This document shows positions 1 through 6,014 of a stretch of 6,076 bases of DNA, in pieces. Position 1 is the first letter of the stretch, and each line of letters begins with the position of its first letter. The DNA lies in NCBI GenBank assembly GCA_037441765.1, contig JBBIRM010000175.1, positions 1 to 6,076 of the forward strand, given 5' to 3'. The DNA is from JBBIRM01 sp037441765 (GTDB taxonomy: Bacteria > Desulfobacterota > BSN033 > UBA1163). The notes under the pieces were generated by a model. The model did no database searches, was not told the origin of the DNA, and worked only from the letters and a program-made list of their open reading frames with translations. A program made the position numbers and the translations under genes.

Positions 1-55
1 AGGGAACCTCTCAGGAATTGATGGATAACCCTGATGTCAAATCCGCATACTTTGG
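1..55 (+). repeat. Left arm of exact 55-bp inverted repeat (livF 3' end)
   Basis: Bases 1-55 are the exact reverse complement of 6022-6076. The match stops at base 56 (t here, where a would be needed to match c6021). The arm encodes residues of a LivF C-terminus. Because it reaches the window edge, the repeat may be longer in the genome. A length of 55 is also a common assembler k-mer size. Confidence 0.97.
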
Positions 56-62
56 TTTATAG
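3..62 (+). CDS. livF: LivF-type ABC transporter ATPase, C-terminal fragment (5' end outside window)
   Basis: The plus strand reads GTSQELMDNPDVKSAYFGL and then TAG at 60-62. This matches the usual C-terminal tail of Liv ATP-binding subunits (G-T/S-x-x-E-L-x-x-N-P-x-V-x-x-A-Y-L/F-G). Ending right after A-Y-F-G-L favours LivF over LivG, which normally carries a few more residues. Only 19 codons are visible, so the ATPase motifs lie outside the window. The gene converges on the acyl-CoA synthetase gene, and the two stop codons overlap (57-62). The first 55 bases are identical to the 3' end of the minus-strand livF fragment at the right edge. It probably ends a separate Liv operon arriving from the left. 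The fragment is short, so the call rests on the tail motif and on its twin at the right edge. Confidence 0.72.
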   Translation, partial: GTSQELMDNPDVKSAYFGL

Positions 63-1700
63 TGATTTCTTTTCTTTTGTGATCTTTCTTCGTTCTTCCT
101 CTCGGATCTCACGTCTCAGGAGTTTTCCAACCTTGGACTTTGGGAGCATGTCTCGAAATTCGATGTATTGAGGGATTTTATATGGGGCAAGCCTTTCCCG
201 GCACCATCTGGTCAATTCTGCTGCATCGACTCCGCGTGCATCCTCCTTGAGAACAACCATGGCTTTGATCCTTTCGCCAACCTTTGGGTCGGGTACTCCT
301 ACCACACAGGCTCCAATCACGGTGGGATGATCCTGGAGAACCGCTTCGATCTCTGAAGCAGAGACCCTATATGCCTTATACTTTATAATATCTGCAGACC
401 GCTCGATATAGAAAATCTCTCCTTTCTCATTCTGGCGGATATAGTCTCCCATTCGATAATAAATCTCACCATTCAATTCAACATAGGAACGGGCGGTCTC
501 TTCAGGTTTGTTCCAGTAACTCTTTATCGTATAATCTGTAGTAACTAACAACTCCCCTGTTTCACCCACTGGGACAGGCTCCAAAGTATCTGGGTCAACG
601 ACTCTACATCGCCTGCTCTTAAGAGGCAGACCAATAGAGCCGACCTCAGGTTCACCGTCCAAACGGGAATAGGTCACATGACCTGCTTCTGTTGACCCAT
701 AGACTTGATAAATGGGGATTTGAAAAAGCTCCCTCCACCTTTTAAATACCTCGATTGGGAGTACATCGCCTCCGCAGTAACAATACTTTAATGAACTCAG
801 ATCATATTTATCCAACCTGTCATTTTCAAGAATCATTCGGTATAGAGCAGGAACTCCAAGGATCCACCTCACTTTATATTTTTGAATCGCCTGTAAGATT
901 GCATCCACCTGCGGGACTGGCATGATGATGCTCGTGTTCCCAAAATTGAGACCCACCGCAACAAAGAGTCCAAGAGCCATGATATGAAAGAGCGGATTGA
1001 TGACAATGTAAGTATCGCTTCCTTCACGAATATGACCTCCCACCACATCCTCCATAATATCTCTCACATAGGAAGTCATTCCCACATGATTCCCAGGGAC
1101 CCCCTTCGGAAAACCGGTCGTTCCCCCAGTATAGAGAATATAAGATAGGTCTTTCCATGGATCGATGTCCACCTCTATTTTTTTTGGGAGGGTATTGATG
1201 AGGTCTTTGAAGAAGTAGAGATTCTCATCCTTTTGGACAACCCCCCTTGGAATTTTGTCAAAGAGTAGTCCCACCAAACGCTTCCAGAGAGGAAGGAGGT
1301 CAACCAGATTGGTCACGACCACCCTTTTAAGGCAGGTCTTAGAGAATATCTCTTTGACATAGCCAAAATTCGTATCGAGGCATATGATCGTCTCTGCTCC
1401 TGAATCATTAATCATGTATTCAATTTCGAAAGAAGTATAAATGGGGGCGATGGGAACAGCGACTGCCCCTATCTTCTGGATGGCAAAGAAGGCAATCACC
1501 CATTGAATCGAGTTTGAGATGTAGATTACTACTCTATCCCCCTTTTTAACACCTAAATGAGTTAAGGCGGTTGCAAATCGTTGGATAAGGTTATGTAACT
1601 CTGAATAGGAGAAACTTTCACCCAGATAGATGATTGCTGGGTTTTGGGGAAACTTTTCGCAAATTCTTTCAAATTGAGTAAAGACCAACTCTTCTTTCAT
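57..1700 (-). CDS. AMP-forming acyl-CoA synthetase / ligase (class I adenylate-forming enzyme)
   Basis: This 547-residue protein is full length for the acyl/aryl-CoA ligase family, which activates a carboxylic acid with ATP to an acyl-AMP and then to the CoA thioester, in the cytoplasm. Visible core motifs in order are the phosphate loop LYTGGTTGFPKG (189-200), GGDVLP (310-315), YGSTEA (334-339), YRMGD with the ribose-binding Asp419, the hinge region with Arg434 and Asp437, and PKSKVGKLLRRE with the expected adenylation Lys526. The usually conserved Gly of the A8 stretch is Ala443. The C-terminus is a basic, charged tail. There is no signal peptide. The start ATG lies 11 nt after the livG stop with no clear Shine-Dalgarno, so translation may depend on readthrough coupling from livG. 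The substrate cannot be read from sequence; a FadD-like or aryl-CoA ligase role is possible. Its place at the end of the transporter operon suggests it activates what the importer brings in. Confidence 0.93.
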   Translation of the reverse strand: MKEELVFTQFERICEKFPQNPAIIYLGESFSYSELHNLIQRFATALTHLGVKKGDRVVIYISNSIQWVIAFFAIQKIGAVAVPIAPIYTSFEIEYMINDSGAETIICLDTNFGYVKEIFSKTCLKRVVVTNLVDLLPLWKRLVGLLFDKIPRGVVQKDENLYFFKDLINTLPKKIEVDIDPWKDLSYILYTGGTTGFPKGVPGNHVGMTSYVRDIMEDVVGGHIREGSDTYIVINPLFHIMALGLFVAVGLNFGNTSIIMPVPQVDAILQAIQKYKVRWILGVPALYRMILENDRLDKYDLSSLKYCYCGGDVLPIEVFKRWRELFQIPIYQVYGSTEAGHVTYSRLDGEPEVGSIGLPLKSRRCRVVDPDTLEPVPVGETGELLVTTDYTIKSYWNKPEETARSYVELNGEIYYRMGDYIRQNEKGEIFYIERSADIIKYKAYRVSASEIEAVLQDHPTVIGACVVGVPDPKVGERIKAMVVLKEDARGVDAAELTRWCRERLAPYKIPQYIEFRDMLPKSKVGKLLRREIREEERRKITKEKKSL

Positions 1701-1711
1701 TGGATTAATTA

Positions 1712-2500
1712 TCAGGCTTCAAAGGTATAATCCAGTAACTTCTCCGATCCTAAATAGGCCTCTTTCACCCTCTCATCCTCCATCACCTCTTCAGGGGTCC
1801 CTTCAGTCAATTTCTCTCCGAAGTTCATGACCATCACGCGATTGGCAACCCGAAATAGTTCCCTTAATCGATGTTCGATCATCACCAGGGTGATTCCATC
1901 CAGTTGAAGTTTTTCAATAAGGGGGACCATGCTTGCGATTTCACTCATGCTGAGTCCTGAGAAGACTTCGTCACAGAGGATGACATCTGGTCGAAGGGCA
2001 AGACAGCGAGCGAGTTCAAGACGTTTCAGATACCCTGTGGGAAGACTCGATGCAAGTTTATAGGGAACAAATGAGTCTCTTTCAAAACCAATCTCCTCGA
2101 GAATATCAATGCTCACCGTATCCCTATCCCCGAGTTTTCCTCCTCCCCGCCACCCTCCTGTTCGCCTCGCCCTTGGAGAAAAGAGAGGGACGATCAGGTT
2201 TTTGTAGGCAGGCAGGCTATAGTATGGCCGCATGATCTGAAAGGTTCGAGTGATACCAAGGGATGCGATCTTATGGGCGGGGTAGTGACTGATGTCCTGG
2301 CCTCGGTAAAGGACCTTCCCAGAGTCCATTTTTATAAAACCCGTAATACAATTAATCAGGGTTGTCTTGCCTGAACCGTTGGGGCCTATGATTCCAAACA
2401 CCTCTCCCTTATGAACGTTAAAACTTACATTCAGGACTGCCTGAACTCCCCCAAAGGATTTAGACACGTTAACAATCTGAAGAAGTATTTCTTCACTCAT
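1712..2500 (-). CDS. livG: Liv-type ABC importer ATP-binding protein LivG
   Basis: Cytoplasmic ATPase subunit that powers the LivH-LivM channel, normally paired with LivF. Counting from Met at 2500 (262 aa), it shows Walker A GPNGSGKTT (39-47), Q-loop Gln88 in TRTFQIMRP, the signature region SLPTGYLKR (152-160), Walker B VILCDE with catalytic Glu178, and the switch His210 in MIEHRL. The C-terminal tail GTPEEVMEDERVKEAYLG is typical of Liv ATPases. The signature differs from LSGGQ, having Pro and Thr where Ser and Gly are usual and Tyr for Gln; E. coli LivG is also divergent there. A Gly/Arg-rich stretch (110-124) sits between the Q-loop and the signature. The start at 2500 is preferred because its ATG overlaps the livM stop as ATGA, a classic coupling arrangement. 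An in-frame ATG at 2512 would add four residues (MGKS). The synthetase gene follows after 11 nt. Confidence 0.96.
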   Translation of the reverse strand: MSEEILLQIVNVSKSFGGVQAVLNVSFNVHKGEVFGIIGPNGSGKTTLINCITGFIKMDSGKVLYRGQDISHYPAHKIASLGITRTFQIMRPYYSLPAYKNLIVPLFSPRARRTGGWRGGGKLGDRDTVSIDILEEIGFERDSFVPYKLASSLPTGYLKRLELARCLALRPDVILCDEVFSGLSMSEIASMVPLIEKLQLDGITLVMIEHRLRELFRVANRVMVMNFGEKLTEGTPEEVMEDERVKEAYLGSEKLLDYTFEA

Positions 2501-3522
2501 ACTCTTACCCATCTCTCAAACTGATGGTATTTCCGTTGAGCATAGACCATAAACCCTTCACTTCGGAACATAATGAACATCAACAAGATCAGAGAGTAGA
2601 AGACTATCCTTAATGTTCCAAACTCTCTCAGCCATTCTGATATAGGGACGAGAAAGAAACAGCCCAGTAAAGGACCCACCAGAGTTCCGCCCCCTCCAAT
2701 CACTGTGGAAGCAATCGGGATGACTGAAAAGTCAAGGGCGAATTGGGAAATTCCCGACCACATATAGATGTGAGAGAGGTAAGCCCCCCCAAGAGAACCG
2801 AGTCCAGATGCAATAAAGACGGCGAGGGCCTTGTAGAAGGTGATGCTTATTCCTGATGCCCGCACTGCCTGATCATTATCCTTCACTCCACGAAAGACAA
2901 GACCAATATCTTCATTGACCAATCTTCTTAACCCAAAAAGAACGAATATCACTATAAGGATGATAAGATATTGTTCAACCCATCTACTGGGAAACCCAGC
3001 CACTCCAAGGATCCCGTCTGTCCCACCAAGAATATTTAACGCCTCGATAATCCTCATGAGTGCAAGTGGATACATAAGGGTTACGATGGCAAAATAGACT
3101 CCTCGAAGAGGAAGGGCGGGAAGTAAAAGGAGGGTACAGATCAGGGCCCCACCTATGGTGGCAAGAGGAATGGTCAGAGCAATTGATAGTCCAAAAGATT
3201 TATTAAGAATTGCTGCTGTATATCCCCCCACCCCGATAAAAAAAGCAGCAAGTAAAGAGACAAGTCCTACAAAAATGACTAAGAAGTCAAATCCAAGGGC
3301 AAGCAGGGAATAGATGCAGGCGATCGAGATTACTCGTTTCCAATATAATGATGGCATGATAATTGGTAAGAGAATAAGGCCAATAATTAGTACCAGTCTT
3401 GGAAGAATAAGATAGGTCACTTCCTCCAGAGAGGAGATGGCGTAGATTCCTTCAGTTCTTACTTTGATGCCCCTATCGACGCGCTCCCTGCGTTTCTCTA
3501 AAGTGACCAGATTTTTATCCAT
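2497..3522 (-). CDS. livM: Liv-type ABC importer permease LivM
   Basis: Inner-membrane permease of 341 aa, the usual size for LivM. After a charged, cytoplasmic-looking N-terminus of about 38 residues, hydrophobic segments begin near residues 40-60 and recur to about 320. LPLRGVYFAIVTLMYPLAL (138-156) followed by GGTDGILGV is the characteristic LivM stretch. The cytoplasmic coupling loop IGLVFRGVKDNDQAVRASGI (206-225) is the EAA-like site that contacts the ATPase. GSLGGAYLS and STVIGGGGTLVGPLLG (272-287) are also family hallmarks. It pairs with LivH to form the translocation path. The gene starts after a 150-bp spacer holding two REP-like palindromes, and a small hairpin covers its start codon. 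The Shine-Dalgarno signal is weak. The stop overlaps the livG start by ATGA, implying translational coupling. Confidence 0.96.
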   Translation of the reverse strand: MDKNLVTLEKRRERVDRGIKVRTEGIYAISSLEEVTYLILPRLVLIIGLILLPIIMPSLYWKRVISIACIYSLLALGFDFLVIFVGLVSLLAAFFIGVGGYTAAILNKSFGLSIALTIPLATIGGALICTLLLLPALPLRGVYFAIVTLMYPLALMRIIEALNILGGTDGILGVAGFPSRWVEQYLIILIVIFVLFGLRRLVNEDIGLVFRGVKDNDQAVRASGISITFYKALAVFIASGLGSLGGAYLSHIYMWSGISQFALDFSVIPIASTVIGGGGTLVGPLLGCFFLVPISEWLREFGTLRIVFYSLILLMFIMFRSEGFMVYAQRKYHQFERWVRV

Positions 3523-3537
3523 AAGCCCATTTTATGG
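3519..3537 (-). promoter_or_regulatory. Small hairpin covering the livM start codon
   Basis: Inverted repeat CCATAA / TTATGG with a 7-nt loop. On the mRNA the 3' arm contains the livM AUG (3522-3520). The stem is short and AU-rich, so any effect on translation would be modest, but livM also lacks a good Shine-Dalgarno. Confidence 0.3.
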
Positions 3538-3558
3538 AGGGCAGGCCTTTAGGCCTGC
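3536..3558 (+). repeat. REP-like element 1: GGAG plus palindrome
   Basis: On the plus strand the tetranucleotide GGAG is followed by G and then the palindrome GCAGGCC-TTTA-GGCCTGC (7-8 bp stem). REP elements linked to RAYT transposases typically carry a 5' GTAG or GGAG next to such a palindrome. It lies in the livH-livM spacer, so it would also form a hairpin in the operon mRNA. Confidence 0.6.
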
Positions 3559-3573
3559 ATCATTCATTTCAAA

Positions 3574-3597
3574 GGCAAGGCTTAAGCCTTGCCCTAC
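3574..3597 (-). repeat. REP-like element 2: GTAG plus perfect 20-bp palindrome
   Basis: On the minus strand GTAG (3597-3594) is followed by the perfect palindrome GGCAAGGCTTAAGCCTTGCC (3593-3574). It resembles element 1 in sequence (both have GGCA next to the tetranucleotide) and lies in opposite orientation 15 bp away, the layout of a BIME or REPIN. No T-tract follows on either side. Confidence 0.62.
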
Positions 3598-3618
3598 AAT
3601 ATTCAGATATGAGTAAAA

Positions 3619-3667
3619 AAATTCAAATATTTTGGTTAAGGTTTAGAGTTTTAAAAATTTTGAATTT
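3619..3667. repeat. AT-rich interval with 9-bp inverted repeat after livH
   Basis: The arms aaattcaaa (3619-3627) and tttgaattt (3659-3667) are separated by 31 bp in a very AT-rich stretch directly after the livH stop. It could be spacer DNA brought in or left with the REP-like pair. No convincing promoter or terminator is seen in it. Confidence 0.35.
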
Positions 3668-3672
3668 CTGTT

Positions 3673-4581
3673 CTACACCCGCTCCTCCAATTCTTTTTGT
3701 TTTCCAAAGAGACCCGAAGGTCTGACGATAAGTGTAATGATAATAGCTAAAAGGGCGACCACCATATGGAAATGAGATTGAATGTATTGAACCGTTATTA
3801 TCTGGATAAATCCGATCATAAATGCTGCAAGGATGGCACCCACCCAGCTCCCCAATCCTCCTACAATACATACTGCGATTGAGAGGATAAGAACATTGTA
3901 TCCTGCCTCCACGACGATATTTCCTAAAGGGAGAAGAACAATGGCTGAGAGTCCGGCAAGAATGGAACCCATTGCCATGGAAATGATGGCCATCCAATCG
4001 GAGTCTATCCCCAGCATCATAGCCGCATGTTCATCCTGAGCCATTCCTCTAAGTGCCAGACCAGTCTTATGGAAATGGGTAAAGAGCCACATGAAGGAGA
4101 CCACGAGGATTCCAATGGCTATAACAATGATTCTTTGAAGATCAACTGGCACACCTCCAATATTGACAGTCCCTTCAATGAAGACTGGAAGTGTATAGGT
4201 CATTCCCTTGAACCCCCTCCATCGGAGAAATTCGAGAACGGCCAATCCAAGAGCATAAGTTGCGATAATTTCGGAGGTTGCCATTCCCCTTACCCGAATG
4301 AGAACAAATCGATATATGCCTGCGCCGATTAACCCCATCAGAACCAGGGCCAAAAAGATAGAGATGATATAGTTGAGGTGTAATTTATGAACAAACCACC
4401 AGACCCCAAAGCCTGTAATCACATAGAGGGCACCGTGAGCAAAATTGGGGAGCCGGCTAATGCCATAGACCAGTGTGAAACCAATGGCCATTAGGGCAAG
4501 CGAGAAACTATTAACGATGCCGTAAATTAGAACGCCCAATAATAAGGAATTAAAAAGCATATAGTTAAATGTATGGCTCAT
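3673..4581 (-). CDS. livH: Liv-type ABC importer permease LivH
   Basis: Inner-membrane permease of 302 aa, typical of LivH. It is strongly hydrophobic throughout, with several predicted membrane spans. The N-terminal signature GFTLVYGISRLPNFAHGALY (34-53) matches the conserved LivH pattern (x-YG-x-x-R-L-x-NFAHG). The coupling loop TGLALRGMAQDEHAAMMLGI (173-192) is the EAA-like contact with the ATPase. GGLGSWVGAILAAFMIGFI (241-259) and the closing RPSGLFGK (287-294) are also diagnostic. It lies 45 bp downstream of the binding-protein gene. The ATG at 4581 has no clear Shine-Dalgarno; a second in-frame ATG at 4560 (Met8) is possible but no better supported. An overlapping 124-codon frame inside this gene is only a shadow of it. 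Confidence 0.96.
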   Translation of the reverse strand: MSHTFNYMLFNSLLLGVLIYGIVNSFSLALMAIGFTLVYGISRLPNFAHGALYVITGFGVWWFVHKLHLNYIISIFLALVLMGLIGAGIYRFVLIRVRGMATSEIIATYALGLAVLEFLRWRGFKGMTYTLPVFIEGTVNIGGVPVDLQRIIVIAIGILVVSFMWLFTHFHKTGLALRGMAQDEHAAMMLGIDSDWMAIISMAMGSILAGLSAIVLLPLGNIVVEAGYNVLILSIAVCIVGGLGSWVGAILAAFMIGFIQIITVQYIQSHFHMVVALLAIIITLIVRPSGLFGKQKELEERV

Positions 4582-4626
4582 AGGAATAGGGGATAAAGAT
4601 AATGTTTTCCCCTTTTCCCCATGTCA

Positions 4627-5897
4627 TTATTTTTTCATCCAGGGAGGAAGTTTGATCTCTCCCATTGCAATCTTAGGTGGGAAGACCACTACCCTTTTCC
4701 CTGCCTGCCACTGGAAGATAGTACCCACCGCTCCCTCATTCGGGTCCACGCTGGGAATGACCTGATGGTTCTTAGGATTAAATTTAATTCTTCCATACAC
4801 GCCCATCAGATCAGTCTTCTCTAGAGCAGACACAACAGCATCTGAATCCAGTTTACCAGCCCTTTCAATGGCGTCTTTCAGCACATAGACCGCCATATAA
4901 CTGGAAGAGGTTCCATACCCCTCAGGTTCTAACCCATACTTTTTCTGGTAGGCTTCAACAAACTTCATTGTCCAGGGGGTAGCCTTTGATGGGGCATTGC
5001 CTNNNNNNNNNNTTCCATCCGTGGCTTTCCAGAATCCAGGTTGTTCTGCTGCAGAAATAATCGTTCCAAAGGGGAGGGCAGGAACTTTCATATCAAACCA
5101 CTGTTTTAGAAGAATAGCAGTCTCTGGCATATCCATCCAAATGAGAATCACTTGGGCCTTCCCATCCCTCGCTTTCAATAATCCAACAGAATAGTCAGTG
5201 GTTCCAGTGGGATAGACTTCCTTTCCAATAATCTCCCAACCCTTCTCCCCTGCTATTTTGGCAACTATATCTCCTCCAGCCCTTGCATGGGCCACATCCT
5301 GGACCATAATGAAAAGTTTATTAAGACCAAATTTCTCTTTGATGCCCATTAAACAGGGGATAAATTCTCCAGTCACCATCCAGCCCACTTCACCAGAGAT
5401 TCGAAAGCAATATTTGAATTTATCATATTCCGCCTCGACCCGTTTGTGATAGGCAGGAGTTAAAACCCCCGTGGTCAGGATTGAGACCTTTTTATATTTG
5501 GAGAGCAAATCCATCGCGGCAAGGGCGGCTTCCGAACGAACAGGTCCTCCTACGATAAAATCAGCATTCTTCTCCAGGATGAGTTTTTCAACCACCAAAA
5601 GGGCATCGCTGACTGGGACCCCTGGCTCAAGGTCTCTTGTATCAATCACTTCAACTTTAAAGGGTCTTTTCTCCTTACCAACGGTCACACCTCCCTTGGC
5701 ATTAATCTCTTCCACAGCCAACTTTATCGCCCNNNNNNNNNNNNNNNNNNNNNNNNNNNNNNNNNNNNNNTAGAAAGTGGACACCCAAGGACAATGGGTT
5801 TTCCCTGTGCGTGGGCCTTAGCCCCAAATGATTGAGTGGTTAATAAACAGATAAATGAAACACCTATGATAAGAAACCCTAACCATCTTTTCTTCAT
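4627..5897 (-). CDS. HAAT/Liv-type periplasmic substrate-binding protein (livK-type), interrupted by two sequence gaps
   Basis: Extracytoplasmic receptor that binds ligand and hands it to LivHM (Peripla_BP_6 type I fold). The true start is ATG 5897-5895, seven bases after a strong AAGGAGG. It opens with a signal peptide: basic MKKR, hydrophobic WLGFLIIGVSFICLL, and Ala-x-Ala sites near residue 30 (AHA before Q). No lipobox is visible. The mature start KPIVLGCPLS is followed by a 38-N gap, then AIKLAVEEINAKGG, the hallmark of the family, then the DTRDLEP region and a C-terminal KLPPWMKK. A second gap of 10 N follows FWKATDG. As written, the first gap is out of frame: reading frame continuity needs a multiple of three. 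A start at 5784 is therefore an artefact. Length is about 420 aa, normal for the family. The ligand is unknown; amino acids, amides and carboxylates all occur in this family. Confidence 0.92.
5003..5012. other. Assembly gap (10 N) in the binding-protein gene
   Basis: Ten N lie between the codons for WKATDG and GNAPSKATPW. The frame is kept with ten, but ten is a usual placeholder, so the real missing length may differ and residues may be lost. Confidence 0.95.
5733..5770. other. Assembly gap (38 N) in the binding-protein gene
   Basis: Thirty-eight N lie between the codons for PLS and AIKLAVEE. The frame before the gap has codons with low coordinate divisible by 3; after it they are shifted by one. 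The real missing length must be a multiple of three if the gene is intact, so 38 is an estimate. Confidence 0.97.
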
Positions 5898-5904
5898 ATG
5901 AACC

Positions 5905-5911
5905 CCTCCTT
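5905..5911 (-). promoter_or_regulatory. Strong ribosome binding site of the binding-protein gene
   Basis: AAGGAGG on the minus strand, seven bases before ATG 5897. It is the only strong Shine-Dalgarno in the cluster and settles the gene start at 5897. Strong translation fits the usual excess of binding protein over permease. Confidence 0.88.
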
Positions 5912-5923
5912 GTATTGAATTTT

Positions 5924-5942
5924 AATCCCTTCCAAAAGGATT
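5924..5942 (-). promoter_or_regulatory. Possible 5'-terminal hairpin in the leader
   Basis: The minus strand AATCCTTTTGGAAGGGATT can fold into an 8-bp stem (one U-G pair) with a 3-nt loop. It begins at about the predicted transcription start. It could be a 5' stem that protects the mRNA, or an operator-like dyad in DNA. No U-tract follows it, so it is not a terminator. Confidence 0.4.
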
Positions 5943-5948
5943 AATCTT

Positions 5949-5977
5949 AATCTACTTAAAATGAAAGGTACTGTCAA
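5949..5977 (-). promoter_or_regulatory. Sigma70-like promoter for the binding-protein gene and downstream cluster
   Basis: On the minus strand a perfect -35 box TTGACA (5977-5972) is followed by a 17-bp spacer and TAGATT (5954-5949), four of six matches to TATAAT with T1, A2 and T6 kept. The start of transcription would fall near 5942, giving a 5' leader of about 45 nt before the ATG. It lies between livF and the binding-protein gene, so it can drive SBP-H-M-G-ligase independently of livF. Confidence 0.68.
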
Positions 5978-6014
5978 GTTAAACTCAATAGTGCACATAA
6001 CCCTTACACCTTTT

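Noticed and set aside
63..150. A terminator after the plus-strand livF fragment
   Set aside because: The stretch is pyrimidine-rich but has no hairpin, and it encodes the charged C-terminus of the synthetase on the other strand.
1712..2512. LivG starting at ATG 2512
   Set aside because: The ATG at 2500 forms an ATGA overlap with the livM stop and gives the usual LivG N-terminus. The upstream start remains possible.
3541..3593. The two GC-rich palindromes as intrinsic terminators
   Set aside because: Neither is followed by a T-tract in either direction, and they lie inside an operon whose downstream genes have no other clear promoter.
3600..3672. A promoter for livM in the AT-rich spacer
   Set aside because: TTGAAT and AT-rich hexamers can be found, but spacing and match are poor and the base composition makes chance hits likely.
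3623..3997. 124-codon minus-strand frame overlapping livH
   Set aside because: It lies wholly or mostly inside livH in another frame, and its Cys/Arg/Ser-rich product has no family features.
168..5773. Plus-strand open frames of 60-101 codons
   Set aside because: Each lies largely antisense to a well-supported gene, except 3534-3725, which spans the REP-like spacer; none shows a recognisable domain or ribosome binding site.
4627..5784. Binding protein starting at GTG 5784 (M-S-T-F then unknown residues)
   Set aside because: It is an out-of-frame read through the N gap. The frame from ATG 5897 has a ribosome binding site and a signal peptide.
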